Assembly (NCBI GenBank): GCA_041393535.1
Contig: JAWKJY010000001.1
Location: forward strand, 62,001 to 126,000
DNA: 64,000 bases
Direction: 5' to 3'
Source: JAWKJY01 sp041393535
GTDB taxonomy: Bacteria > Actinomycetota > Thermoleophilia > Gaiellales > Gaiellaceae
This document shows, piece after piece, positions 27,042 through 36,233 of the stretch. The position numbers and the translations under genes are program-made. The first letter of the stretch is position 1; each line of letters opens with the position of its first letter. Below the pieces are notes generated by a model that saw nothing but the letters and a program-made list of their open reading frames with translations, searched no databases and was not told the origin of the DNA.

Positions 27042-28562
27042 ATGCGGAAGACGCTGGTCGCGACGGGGGTCGCGGCAGCCATCGCGGGGATCTCGGCCCT
27101 CCCGGCGCTGGCGAACACGATCACCGGCCCGTCGAGCTCGCAGTCCCCGTACCTCGTCCCGACCGAGCCTGGCGTCGTCGTCCAGTCGCTGCTCACGGTC
27201 GGCGACACGGTGCCGAGGACGGGTGGCCTGCCGGGCGAGACCTACGCGCTCGTCGGCATCCCCGACGGGCTGGGGGCCTTCGACAACGGCGACGGCACGT
27301 TCACCCTGCTCGCGAACCACGAGCTGCGCAACACCCAGGGTGCGGTGCGGGCGCACGGTGCCGCCGGGTCGTTCGTCTCCCGGTGGATCGTCGAGAAGGG
27401 CAGCCTGAAGGTGCGCTCCGGCACGGACCTGATCGAGCGGATCTACGCCTACGGGCCGTCCGGCTGGGCGCAGGTGTCCGGCCCGGCGCTCGCGCTCAAC
27501 CGCCTCTGCTCGGCCGACCTCGCGCCGATCTCGGCCTTCTACGCCGAGCGGGACGACCGCCGCGGCCGGGACCGGGACGACCGGCGGCTCGCGCACCGCG
27601 ATCGGGGCGAGCGGGACGGCGTCGGCTACAAGGGCCGGCTGTTCCTGAACGGCGAGGAGAACGACCAGGGCCGCGCCTTCGCGCACGCGCTCGACGGGAC
27701 GAGCTACGACATCACGCCGTGGCTGGGGTCGTTCGCCTGGGAGAACTCCGTCGCGCATCCCGACGCGGGCCGGGCGACCGTCGTCGTCGGGACCGACGAC
27801 GGAACCGGCGGTCAGGTCTACGTGTACGTGGGCGAGAAGCAGCGGGCCGGCAACCCGGTCGAGCGGGCGGGCCTGACGAACGGCAGGCTCTACGGCGTCC
27901 GGATCGTCGGCGTGCCGCAGGCCGAGTCCGCGAAGGCCGACTGGGCCGTCGGCGACTCGTTCCGCTTCGAGCTCGTCGACGTCTCCGGCTCGCGGGCGGA
28001 CGCGGCGACGCTCGAGGCCGGCTCGAACGCGGCCGGCGTGACGAGCTTCCAGCGGCCCGAGGACGCCGCGTGGGATCCCGACCGGACGGACGACCTCTAC
28101 GTGGCGACGACGGCCAGCTTCACCGGGAACAGCCGGCTGTGGCAGCTGCGCTTCGACGACGCGTCGAACCCGACGCGCGGCGGCACGATCACGCTGAAGG
28201 TGAACGGCCCCGCGGCCACCACCGACGGCCCGAAGATGATGGACAACCTCACGGTCGACGACGGTCGGGTCGTCGTCCAGGAGGACCCGGGCAACCAGCC
28301 GTACCTGGCGTCGATCTGGTCGTACGGCATCCGCTCGGGCGAGCTGCGCAAGGTCGCGCAGCACGACCCGAACCGGTTCGACCCGGCGGTCGCGAGCCCG
28401 CTGCTCACGCAGGACGAGGAGTCGTCGGGGATCATCCCGCTCGACGGCGTGAAGGGCGGCAACTGGTTCGTCGGCACCGTCCAGGCGCACTACGCGCTCC
28501 CGGGCGAGCTCGTCGAGGGCGGCCAGCTGTTCGCGATCAGGATCCCGAAGCGCGGACGCTAG
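27042..28562 (+). CDS. Secreted PhoX/DUF839-like phosphatase
   Basis: A 506-residue exported protein. The signal peptide is VATGVAAAIAGISALPALA. The body matches actinobacterial DUF839/PhoX-like beta-propeller proteins: GIPDGLGAFDNGDGTFTLL, NHELRNTQGAVRAHG, LNGEENDQGRAFAHALDG, FAWENSVAHP and FQRPEDAAWDPDRTDDLY. An Asp/Arg-rich insertion (residues about 167-193) is not typical and echoes the neighbouring phosphoesterase. PhoX enzymes use calcium and iron and free phosphate from many esters. Its place beside pst genes supports this, though some DUF839 proteins have other roles. ATG 27042 has GAAAGGA upstream. Confidence 0.8.
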   Translation: MRKTLVATGVAAAIAGISALPALANTITGPSSSQSPYLVPTEPGVVVQSLLTVGDTVPRTGGLPGETYALVGIPDGLGAFDNGDGTFTLLANHELRNTQGAVRAHGAAGSFVSRWIVEKGSLKVRSGTDLIERIYAYGPSGWAQVSGPALALNRLCSADLAPISAFYAERDDRRGRDRDDRRLAHRDRGERDGVGYKGRLFLNGEENDQGRAFAHALDGTSYDITPWLGSFAWENSVAHPDAGRATVVVGTDDGTGGQVYVYVGEKQRAGNPVERAGLTNGRLYGVRIVGVPQAESAKADWAVGDSFRFELVDVSGSRADAATLEAGSNAAGVTSFQRPEDAAWDPDRTDDLYVATTASFTGNSRLWQLRFDDASNPTRGGTITLKVNGPAATTDGPKMMDNLTVDDGRVVVQEDPGNQPYLASIWSYGIRSGELRKVAQHDPNRFDPAVASPLLTQDEESSGIIPLDGVKGGNWFVGTVQAHYALPGELVEGGQLFAIRIPKRGR

Positions 28563-28582
28563 CCGGACGCGCACAGCTGGTG

Positions 28583-28615
28583 GCCGGCGGCGGAGCGGGG
28601 GGCTCCGCCGCCGGC
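28583..28615 (+). terminator. Hairpin 1 of a stacked terminator region (14-bp stem)
   Basis: GCCGGCGGCGGAGC (28583-28596) and GCTCCGCCGCCGGC (28602-28615) pair perfectly around GGGGG, 21 bp after the PhoX-like stop codon. Confidence 0.75.
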
Positions 28616-28620
28616 GCCCC

Positions 28621-28682
28621 GAGGGCGGCGGCGCGCCGCCCTCACGCGTTCTGGGCGGGCGGGGCCCCGCTCCCGCCCGCCC
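28621..28682. terminator. Hairpins 2 and 3 of the stacked convergent terminator
   Basis: GAGGGCGGC (28621-28629) pairs with GCCGCCCTC (28635-28643). GGGCGGGCGGG (28653-28663) pairs with CCCGCCCGCCC (28672-28682). Both lie between the convergent PhoX-like gene and the glycine-rich protein gene and could serve either strand. Confidence 0.6.
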
Positions 28683-28698
28683 GGCCCGGCCCCCGGCT

Positions 28699-30636
28699 TC
28701 AGGCCGGATGGACCGGTGCCGCGATGCCGAGGGCGCCGCTGCGCCCGTTCGCGGCCTCGCTGCCGGCGAACCCGCCCGCGCCGCCCGAGCCCGGACGCCC
28801 GCTCGCCACGGTCGAGTCGGCCGAGACCTCCGCGGTCGACGTGCCGGCGCGGTAGATGCCGACGCTCGGGCCGCCCGCGCCTCCGCCTCCTCCGCCGCCG
28901 CGACCGCCTCGGCCGCCGGGCCCGCCGTCGCCGCCGGCCCCGACGAAGCCGCTGCACAACGTCGCGCCGGCGCCGCCCCTCCCGCCGCTCCCGCCCAGGC
29001 CGCCCGTCCCGCCCTGGCCGCCGGTGCCGCCCGGGCCGGCCGCGATCGCGCTGCCGTCCGCGACGACCACGGTGGAGTCCTGGAGGTAGATCCCGAAGGA
29101 GCCGCCGCCGGGGCGACCGCCCGTTCCGGCCAGCCCGGCGCCGCCCCCGGCTCCGCCCCCGCCGCCGCCGTTGCCGGTGCCGTCGATGGCGATGATCCCG
29201 GTCTGGCCGCCGCCGCCTCCGCCGCCGCCGCCGGGCAGCCCGGGGAGCGCCAGCCCGCCGGTGGCCCCGGACTGGCCCTGCCAGCCGGCCGTGTTCGGCA
29301 CCGGCTCCTGCCCGGCCCCGAGCCCGCCCGAGCCGTCTCGCCCGGCCGTCCCGCGCTCCCCGTCGTGGCCGGGGAGGCCGGGGTCGCCGGCCTTGCCGCC
29401 GGCCCCGCCGAGTCCGCCGCCGACGCCGTCTCCGCCCGGCAGGCCCGAGCGCCCGTAGCGCCCGGCGCCGCCGTCCCCGCCGTTCAGGAAGTCGGGTCGC
29501 TTCCCGCCTGCGCCGCCGTGCGCCAGGACCTCGGTGTCGCAGGCGCCCCGCTCGCCGGGCCTGCCGTCCTCGCCGTCCCCGCCGTCGCGGCCGGCGCTGC
29601 CCGGCGCGCCGACGTTCCCCGAGCCGGCGGTCACGGTGACGCGCTCGAGCCGGACCTGCGATCCGGCGAGCAGCCGCAGCCCGTACGCGCTCGACCCCGG
29701 CAGCGTGCCGGCGTCGGCCGAGATGGTCAGGAGCTGGAGCGTCACGCCGGTGTCGCCCTGGCCGAGGACGCCCTGGCTCGAGCCGGCGATCGACGTCGTG
29801 CTGGCGCCCCGCCGCCAGGAGCCCGGGTCGTACCCGCCGTAGACGGACACGCCGGTCCTCAGCTCGATCCGGGCGTAGATGCCCGCGGCGACGAGCACGG
29901 CCTGGCCGGGGGTCGCCCCGGCGATCGCCGCCGCGATCTGCCGCTTCGGCGCCTCCCGCGTGCCGGGCGCGTCGTCCCGGCCGCGCGGGGAGACGAAGAT
30001 CGAGGTGGTGGCGTCGCCGTCGATCCCGTCGCAGTTCGCGTCGACGAAGGCGAGGTCGGGGAGGTCGGGCGCGCCCGGCCGGATCGCCGGGTCGGTCGGC
30101 CCGCAGTCGGCCGCGTCGAGCACGCCGTCGCCGTCCACGTCCGTCGGCGCGGGCGTCGGCGCGCCGTCGGGCAGCGGCGTCGGCTCGGGGCTCGGCAGCC
30201 CCGCGGGCCGGATCCCGTGGCCGGCCGTGCGCCGGAAGGTCTGGGCGACCGCCTGGTTCCCCGCGCGGTCGGCCACGCGGCCCGACCGGGTGCGTCGGTA
30301 GGTGACGGCGGGCCGGGCGTCGGCGTCGCCGGCGGCGCCCTCGACGAGCGCGACGACGACGACCGTCCCGCGTGCCGCCGAGACCGACCGCACGCGATAG
30401 CCCGCGACCGAGACGGGGTAGCGGCCGTCCCGATCGGCCGCGTGCCGCACGCGCTCGGAGAAGGCGAGGCGCAGGCCGTCGGCCCTCCCGTCGCGGTCCG
30501 CGTCGAGCATCGCGGCCGCGACGATCCTCGGCGGCCGCGCGTCGGCGGCCGCGGTCGCGCCGCCCACGGCTGCGATCCCCAGCAGCCCGACGAGGCCCGC
30601 GGCGAGCAGCCCGCGTCCTCCGGTTCCGGTTCCCAT
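28699..30636 (-). CDS. Secreted glycine-rich beta-helix protein with MopE-type motif
   Basis: A 645-residue exported protein; ATG 30636 has GAGGAGGAGA upstream. In order it shows a signal peptide (1-28), an Ig-like segment (about 30-150), a Pro-rich linker, a MopE/thrombospondin-3-like acidic motif (DVDGDGVLDAADCGPTDP, then DANCDGIDGD), a parallel beta-helix start typical of DUF1565 proteins (IFVSPRGRDDAPGTREAPK, VSVYGGYDPGSW) and about 250 residues of GGxG and GxxG low-complexity repeats with short STVV-type strands between. The acidic motif should bind calcium or another metal. A cell-surface or matrix role is likely. The repeats look like collagen or PGRS sequence but are not strict Gly-X-Y. 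Confidence 0.8.
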   Translation of the reverse strand: MGTGTGGRGLLAAGLVGLLGIAAVGGATAAADARPPRIVAAAMLDADRDGRADGLRLAFSERVRHAADRDGRYPVSVAGYRVRSVSAARGTVVVVALVEGAAGDADARPAVTYRRTRSGRVADRAGNQAVAQTFRRTAGHGIRPAGLPSPEPTPLPDGAPTPAPTDVDGDGVLDAADCGPTDPAIRPGAPDLPDLAFVDANCDGIDGDATTSIFVSPRGRDDAPGTREAPKRQIAAAIAGATPGQAVLVAAGIYARIELRTGVSVYGGYDPGSWRRGASTTSIAGSSQGVLGQGDTGVTLQLLTISADAGTLPGSSAYGLRLLAGSQVRLERVTVTAGSGNVGAPGSAGRDGGDGEDGRPGERGACDTEVLAHGGAGGKRPDFLNGGDGGAGRYGRSGLPGGDGVGGGLGGAGGKAGDPGLPGHDGERGTAGRDGSGGLGAGQEPVPNTAGWQGQSGATGGLALPGLPGGGGGGGGGQTGIIAIDGTGNGGGGGGAGGGAGLAGTGGRPGGGSFGIYLQDSTVVVADGSAIAAGPGGTGGQGGTGGLGGSGGRGGAGATLCSGFVGAGGDGGPGGRGGRGGGGGGGAGGPSVGIYRAGTSTAEVSADSTVASGRPGSGGAGGFAGSEAANGRSGALGIAAPVHPA

Positions 30637-30694
30637 GTCTCCTCCTCGGGCAGGCCCGGGCCGGCTGGCGCCGGCCCGGGCGATCACGTGTCGC

Positions 30695-31558
30695 TCAGGG
30701 GCGCAGGTCGGGCCCGAAGGCCGGCGTCGCCGGGCGGGCCGTCCGGTGCGCGATGGTGACGAGGTACTCGCAGGGGACGAGCAGCGAGCCGTCGGCGGCC
30801 TCGTTGCGGCGGTCCAGCATCTGCGCGATCGCACGGCGGCAGTCGTCCCACGAGCCGTCGCCGGTGAGCCGCTCGCGGGCCTTGAGCATGGGGCCGTAGC
30901 TCGTCTCGAAGAACGCGACGAAGTCCTCGGACGAGGCGAAGGCGAACGGCGTCGTGCCGAGCTCGAACGTCAGCTCGAGCCGCTCCCCGGACTGCTCGAG
31001 CAGGCTGCGCACGTGCCCCGTGTCGCCCCAGCGGGGCGGCGGCGACGCGAACGCGGGGGCCGGCGGCAGGTAGCGGCCGAGGATCGAGAAGAGCTCGCCG
31101 ATCGTCCCTGCGGGCGTCCAGTTGACGAGGCCGATCCGGCCGCCGGGCCGGCAGACGCGGACGAGCTCGGCCGCGGTCACCTCGTGGCGCGGCGCGAACT
31201 GCACGCCGAAGACGGAGAGCACCGCGTCGAACGAGCGGTCCGCGAACGGGAGCGCCTCGGCGTCCCCCGCGACCCACTCGACCGCGACGCCGCGCTCGCT
31301 CGCCCGGCGGCGCGCGGTCTGCAGCAGCTCGGGCGTCAGGTCGAGCCCGACGACCCGCGCGCCCGCGCCGGCCGCCTGGAGCGCGACGTTGCCCGTCCCG
31401 GTTGCGACGTCGAGGACGTCCTCGCCCGCCTCGATGCCGGCCGCGCGCAGCAGGTGCGCCGGCGGCAGGGCGTCGATCATCTCCGCGATGGCGGCGTAGT
31501 CGCCCGCCGCCCAGGTGGCCCGGTGGCCCGCCTTCAGCTCGTCGACCGTGATCGTCAT
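30695..31558 (-). CDS. Class I SAM-dependent methyltransferase (UbiE/MenG-like)
   Basis: A 287-residue cytosolic methyltransferase. The SAM-binding motif I is VLDVATGTGNVALQAA, followed by the acidic VVGLDLTPEL, then VAGDAEALPFADRSFDAVLS and the post-motif VCRPGGRIGLVNW. The family methylates quinones and small metabolites; the substrate here is unknown. It is preceded 111 bp upstream by the TPR-LuxR regulator on the same strand, which may control it. ATG 31558 follows GGAAGGAGCGAG. Confidence 0.9.
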   Translation of the reverse strand: MTITVDELKAGHRATWAAGDYAAIAEMIDALPPAHLLRAAGIEAGEDVLDVATGTGNVALQAAGAGARVVGLDLTPELLQTARRRASERGVAVEWVAGDAEALPFADRSFDAVLSVFGVQFAPRHEVTAAELVRVCRPGGRIGLVNWTPAGTIGELFSILGRYLPPAPAFASPPPRWGDTGHVRSLLEQSGERLELTFELGTTPFAFASSEDFVAFFETSYGPMLKARERLTGDGSWDDCRRAIAQMLDRRNEAADGSLLVPCEYLVTIAHRTARPATPAFGPDLRP

Positions 31559-31669
31559 CTCACTCGCTCCTTCCCGGTGGGGTCGATGGAGCGAGTCTGC
31601 GCCGGCGCCGGGCGCCGCACATCGGGCGGCCTCCCCATCCGGGCTCCCTATCCTCGGGCGGGCGCCTCC

Positions 31670-33301
31670 CTATGCGGGGCGGGCCGCGTAGGCAGCGGCC
31701 TCGGCGCGGTTTCGGGCGCCGAGCTTCTGGAGGATGCGGCTGACGTGGTGCCCCGCGGTCTTCTCGCTGATGAAGAGGCGCTGCGCGATCTGCGCGTTCG
31801 TCAGCCCCTCCACGAGCAGGTCGAGCACCTGCGCCTCGCGGGAGGTGAGCCCGCCGTCGATCCGGGCGCCGGGCGCGGAGCCGCCGCCCAGGTCGCGCAC
31901 GAGCGCCGCTGCGAGGTCGGCGGTGCGCGTCGCGCCGAGCTCGCGGAGGACGGCGAGCGCCGCGCGCGCCTCGTCGAGCGCCAGCGCCGGCAGGTCGGCC
32001 GCGACCGCACGCGCCAGCTCGAGCCGGGCCTCGGCCGCCTCGTGGGGCATCCCGAGCCGCCCGAACGCGTCGAGCGCCACGCGGGCCTCGGCGTTCGCCG
32101 TCGCGGGGTCGCCCTCGGCGAGCGCGAGCCGCGCGGTCGCGAGGGCGGCCTGGGCCTGGACGAGCGGGCGACCGCTCGTCTGCGCGGCGATCGCGAGCAG
32201 CCGCTCGAGCGCGGCGCGCGCTCGCGGCGGCTGGCCCGCGGCGAGCTCGGCGTCGACGAGTCGGACGAGCAGGCGCGAGCCGGCGAAGAGGTCGCCGCCG
32301 GCGCGCTCGAGCGCGCGCTCGAGCAGCGCCGCCGCGACGGCGGGCTCGCCCGCGGCGAGGCGGAGCTCCGCCAGGGCGAGCAGCACGACCCCGTCCTCGC
32401 CGCGCCCGCCGAGCAGCTGCTCGGCCTCGGCGAGCCGGCCCTGCCGGATGCGCAGGAGCGCGAGCGACGCGGCGGCCGGGACGGCGAAGGCCGGGTTGTG
32501 CGGCACCACGTTCGCGACGGCCTCGTCGAGCGCCGCCTCGGCCTCGCTCCAGCGGCCGGCGGCGGCGAGGACGTCCGCGTGCTTCGTCCGGCAGACGCCG
32601 TAGAGCAGCTGGATCGAGCGGCTGCTCGAGAACTCCGCGACCAGGCGGCACCACTCCGTCGCGCGCTCCCAGTCGCCGGCGCTCGTCGCCGCGTCGATCA
32701 TCGTGCAGTAGGCCTCTCCGAGGCTGTTCAGGTTGCGGCTGCGGCCCGCCGTCGCGGCGGCCATCGCCTCCTCCAGGTGCTCCATCCCGCGCTCGAACCG
32801 GCCGGCGGCGATCTCGGCCCGGCCGAGCAGGCTGAGCGCGAAGACCTCGAGGTCGCCGTCGCCGGCCGACCGCGCCAGCTCGAGCCCGAGCCTCGCACCC
32901 TGCAGGCACTCCTCCGTCCCGGCGCGCCGCGCGCGCTCGACGGCGACCCAGCCCGCGCCGGAGCAGTCCGTCCGTCCCTCGAGCGCCCGATCCGCGCGGG
33001 CCAGCCAGCCGTTCGAGAGCGAGGTCCGGCCGGTCGCGAGGTACTGGTGGGAGACCCAGGCCGCGAGCCGGGCGGCCCGATCGCACTCGCCGCGCGCGCC
33101 GAACGCGAGGCACGCCCGCTCGCGCAGCTCGATCGCCTCGTCCACGTGGCCGAGGAACCAGAGCGCGTGGCCGTAGCCCTCGAGCGCCTCGGGCACCTCC
33201 GCCTCCGCGAGCGCGGCGAGCGCCGTCCTCGCGCGCTCCCAGTCGCCGCGCTCCAGGGCGTCGCGCCCCTCGGCGATCGTGGCTGCCGTCACCTCGTCCA
33301 T
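31670..33301 (-). CDS. LuxR-family regulator with TPR-like repeats, no ATPase domain
   Basis: A 543-residue regulator. Residues 1-470 are TPR-like helical repeats (for example EALEGYGHALWFLGHVDEAIELRERA and ALLRIRQGRLAEAEQLL, each shortened here to family-typical pairs). The C-terminal 60 residues are a LuxR helix-turn-helix (LTSREAQVLDLLVEGLTN, then AQIAQRLFISEKTAGHH and SRILQKLGA). It lacks Walker motifs, unlike the regulator at the window start. It is transcribed toward the methyltransferase gene. Signal unknown. Confidence 0.9.
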   Translation of the reverse strand: MDEVTAATIAEGRDALERGDWERARTALAALAEAEVPEALEGYGHALWFLGHVDEAIELRERACLAFGARGECDRAARLAAWVSHQYLATGRTSLSNGWLARADRALEGRTDCSGAGWVAVERARRAGTEECLQGARLGLELARSAGDGDLEVFALSLLGRAEIAAGRFERGMEHLEEAMAAATAGRSRNLNSLGEAYCTMIDAATSAGDWERATEWCRLVAEFSSSRSIQLLYGVCRTKHADVLAAAGRWSEAEAALDEAVANVVPHNPAFAVPAAASLALLRIRQGRLAEAEQLLGGRGEDGVVLLALAELRLAAGEPAVAAALLERALERAGGDLFAGSRLLVRLVDAELAAGQPPRARAALERLLAIAAQTSGRPLVQAQAALATARLALAEGDPATANAEARVALDAFGRLGMPHEAAEARLELARAVAADLPALALDEARAALAVLRELGATRTADLAAALVRDLGGGSAPGARIDGGLTSREAQVLDLLVEGLTNAQIAQRLFISEKTAGHHVSRILQKLGARNRAEAAAYAARPA

Positions 33302-33373
33302 CGCCTGATTCTCGCTCGCGCCGACCCGGCGGGCAAGGCGCGGACGGTCCGGCCGCTGCGGACGGCGGGCCGG

Positions 33374-34897
33374 CTACGCGGCCGGCTCCGCCTCCTGCGC
33401 CTCCCCGGGCCGGAGGTCGCGCGCGCGCAGCAGCACGACGCACGCGACGGCGCCCGCGAACGCGATCCCGGCGGACACGAGGAAGAGGACGTTCAGGCCG
33501 CTCGCGAACGCGTCGCGTGCGAGCGAGGGCACGCGAGCCCGGACGTCGGGCGGCGCCAGCCGCTCGACCTGGCGGATCTGGCCAGCCACGAGGACGTTCG
33601 CGAGCGCCCCCGCGCGTCCCGCGGCGGGCGTTCCGACGAGTGCGTCGGCGACCCGTCGTTCGAGCACGTGCTGGAAGATCGCGCCGTAGGCCGCGATCCC
33701 GGTCGCGATGCCGACCTGGCGGAAGGTGTTGTTGACCCCCGACCCGGTGCCGGCCTCGTCGTCGCCCAGCACGCCGATCGCGGCAGAGGCCAGGGGCGGG
33801 TTGATCAGCCCGACGCCGACGCCGGCGACGACGAAGCCCGGCAGGAGCGCGAGCCAGCCGGAGTCCCGGTCGAGCCCGTGCAGGAGGATCGCGCCCACGC
33901 CGCCGATCGCGAGCCCCCCGCCGATCAGGAGGCGGGCAGGGACGTGCGAGGACAGCCTCCCCGCGATCGGGGCGACCACGAACGCCGCCCCGGAGAGCGG
34001 GAGGAAGCGGATCCCCGCCTCGAGCGGCGTGTAGCCGAGCACGTTCTGGAGCCAGAGCGTCAGGTACAGGAAGAGCGAGAAGACGGCTGCCGAGATCGAG
34101 AACGCGGCGATCTGCGCGCCGGCGAACGCCGGGATCCGGAAGAGCCGGACGTCGAGCATCGGGTCGGCGCGGCGCAGCTCGACCGCGACGAAGGCGGCGA
34201 GCGCAGCGCACGCGCCGAGCAGGGCTCCGATGATCGTCGCGCTCGTCCACCCGGCGTCCGTGCCACGCAGCAGGCCGAACACGAGGAGGAAGAGGGCGGC
34301 GCTGAGCAGCCCCGCCCCCAGCCAGTCGATCCTGCGGTGCGGCCCGCGCTCGTCCCGCACTCGCCGCAGGGTGACGGCGACCGCGGCGACGCCGATCGGC
34401 ACGTTGACGAAGAAGATCCAGCGCCAGCCGGCGAGCGTCAGGGCGCCGCCCGCGAGCGGGCCGATCGCGACCGCCGAGCCGGTCACGGCCCCCCAGATGC
34501 CGAACGCGGTGCCGCGCTCGCGGCCGCGGAACTCCTGTGCCAGCAGCGCGAGCGAGGTGGCGAACATGACGGCGCCTCCGACTCCCTGCGCCGCGCGGGC
34601 GAGGATCAGGAAGAGCGCGGACGTCGCGAACCCGGCGACGAGCGAGGCGCCGGAGAAGAGCAGGAGCCCGGCCACGAACACCCGCCGGCGGCCGAGCCGG
34701 TCGGCGAGCGAGCCGGCGTTCAGCACCGCGGCGGCGAGCGTCAGCGCGTAGGCGTCGATCACCCACTGCACCTCGTTGAAGTCCGCGCCGAGCTCCGCCT
34801 GGATGTCCGGCAGCGCGACGTTCACGATCGTGATGTCGAGCAGCAGCATGAAGATCGCCGTGCAGACGACGATCAGCGTCCACCACTTCCGCTCCAC
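33374..34897 (-). CDS. MFS transporter, DHA2 family (14 TM drug exporter type)
   Basis: A 507-residue proton-driven exporter with about 14 hydrophobic segments. The DHA2 signature LLDITIVNVALPDIQAEL is in helix 1, motif A (GSLADRLGRRRVF) lies between helices 2 and 3, and motif C-like AIGPLAGGALTLAGWRWIFF is in helix 5. These features mark EmrB/QacA-type exporters of drugs or toxic organics. It lies just downstream of the alcohol dehydrogenase gene (10-bp spacing), so the two are probably cotranscribed and may deal with the same toxic compound. Confidence 0.93.
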   Translation of the reverse strand: MERKWWTLIVVCTAIFMLLLDITIVNVALPDIQAELGADFNEVQWVIDAYALTLAAAVLNAGSLADRLGRRRVFVAGLLLFSGASLVAGFATSALFLILARAAQGVGGAVMFATSLALLAQEFRGRERGTAFGIWGAVTGSAVAIGPLAGGALTLAGWRWIFFVNVPIGVAAVAVTLRRVRDERGPHRRIDWLGAGLLSAALFLLVFGLLRGTDAGWTSATIIGALLGACAALAAFVAVELRRADPMLDVRLFRIPAFAGAQIAAFSISAAVFSLFLYLTLWLQNVLGYTPLEAGIRFLPLSGAAFVVAPIAGRLSSHVPARLLIGGGLAIGGVGAILLHGLDRDSGWLALLPGFVVAGVGVGLINPPLASAAIGVLGDDEAGTGSGVNNTFRQVGIATGIAAYGAIFQHVLERRVADALVGTPAAGRAGALANVLVAGQIRQVERLAPPDVRARVPSLARDAFASGLNVLFLVSAGIAFAGAVACVVLLRARDLRPGEAQEAEPAA

Positions 34898-34906
34898 GGC
34901 GCGTGC

Positions 34907-36136
34907 TCAGGCCGCGGCCGGCACGGCCTCCGGGCGGAGCTTCACCTTCACCCAGCCGGGCTCCCGGCGGTCGAACTCGCGGTAGGCCGCGAGGACGTCG
35001 TCCATCGGCTCGTCCTGGGTCAGGTTCTTCGCGATCGAGATCGCCCCGGACTGGACGAGGTCGATCAGCGCGTGCAGGTAGCGGCGATGGTCGCAGTTGC
35101 CCGCCTTCACGGTCAGGTTCTTGTTCATCGCCGCGCCGATCGGGAAGCTGCGGAGCGCCGGAGGGTAGACCCCGACGATTCCGAGGGTGCCGGCCTTGGC
35201 GAGCGCGTCGACCGCCCACTCGAGCACCTGCGAGGGCGCGTCCCCCGGCCGCCAGTTCGGGCCGTCGTCCGCGGTCCGCGGGGCGACCTGGCCGAGCTGC
35301 CGCGCGAACTCGGCCTCGAGCTCCGTCGAGCGCTCCGCCGCCGGCCCCCGGGACGGCCGGTTCGCGTCCACGCCGACCGCGTCGAGCGCGCGGTCGACGC
35401 CGATCCCGTTCGTCAGCTCGAGGATGGTCTGCACCGGGTCCTCGCGCTCGTAGTCGATCGGCTCGGCTCCCTGGCCCCTGGCGCGCTCGAGGCGGCTGGC
35501 GACCGTGTCGACGGCGATCACCCGGCCGGCGCCGCGGATGATGGCGCTCGCGATCGCGAGCTGCCCCACGATGCCGCAGCCGAACACCGCGACGGTGTCG
35601 CCGGGCCCCACCTCGGCCAGCTCGGCGGCGAACCACGAGGTCGGGAAGATGTCCGACAGGAGGATCGCCTCGTCGTCCGGCAGCGCCTCGGGCAGCTTGA
35701 CCGGGCCCGTGTGGGCGTAGGGGATGCGCGCGTACTCGGCCTGCAGGCCGTGGACCGACCCGGTCTGCTTCGGGCCGCCGAAGAAGCAGGTGCCGGCCCG
35801 CGGGCCGTTCGGGTTGGCGACGTCGCACTGGGCGTAGTAGCCCGCACGGCAGTACGAGCAGGCGCCGCACGCGATCGTCGACGGGACGACGACGCGGTCG
35901 CCGCGCTGCAGGTTGCGGACGTCCTTCCCGACCTCCTCGACGATCCCGATCGCCTCGTGGCCGATGATCGTCCCCGGCTCCATCCCCGTCAGCGTGCCCC
36001 GGACCATGTGCAGGTCGGTGCCGCAGATCGCGCTCGCGGTGATGCGGACGATCGCGTCCGATCGCTCCTGGAGGGTCGGGTCGGGCACCTGGTCGAGGCG
36101 GACGTCGCCCACGTCGTGGAACACGACGGCCTTCAT
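34907..36136 (-). CDS. Zinc-dependent alcohol dehydrogenase (formaldehyde/threonine dehydrogenase-like)
   Basis: A 409-residue MDR dehydrogenase. Catalytic zinc ligands are in AICGTDLHMV and GHEAIGIVEEVG. The structural zinc cysteines are in ACGACSYCRAGYYAQC. The NAD-binding turn is FGCGIVGQLAIASAI. The long insertion and the phrase PIGAAMNKNLTVKAGNCDHRR are typical of glutathione-independent formaldehyde dehydrogenase-like enzymes. ATG 36136 is well supported. It is divergent from the antiporter gene and heads an operon with the DHA2 exporter. Confidence 0.9.
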   Translation of the reverse strand: MKAVVFHDVGDVRLDQVPDPTLQERSDAIVRITASAICGTDLHMVRGTLTGMEPGTIIGHEAIGIVEEVGKDVRNLQRGDRVVVPSTIACGACSYCRAGYYAQCDVANPNGPRAGTCFFGGPKQTGSVHGLQAEYARIPYAHTGPVKLPEALPDDEAILLSDIFPTSWFAAELAEVGPGDTVAVFGCGIVGQLAIASAIIRGAGRVIAVDTVASRLERARGQGAEPIDYEREDPVQTILELTNGIGVDRALDAVGVDANRPSRGPAAERSTELEAEFARQLGQVAPRTADDGPNWRPGDAPSQVLEWAVDALAKAGTLGIVGVYPPALRSFPIGAAMNKNLTVKAGNCDHRRYLHALIDLVQSGAISIAKNLTQDEPMDDVLAAYREFDRREPGWVKVKLRPEAVPAAA

Positions 36137-36233
36137 GCGCTGCTCCCTTCGTCGAGGTCGTCCCGGCTCGGGTGCCCCCTGCGCCCACCCGCAAACGCGC
36201 GTACCACGGCGGCTCGCAGGGAAGCCCCGTGGG

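Noticed and set aside
26893..28855. Read-through fusion of the metallophosphoesterase with downstream sequence
   Set aside because: The extension has no protein-like features, overlaps the whole PhoX-like gene and crosses a strong hairpin. A single lost base explains it.
28699..30636. Tandem-repeat or CRISPR-like array in the glycine-rich region
   Set aside because: Repeats are irregular GGxG codons inside one open frame, without constant repeats and spacers.
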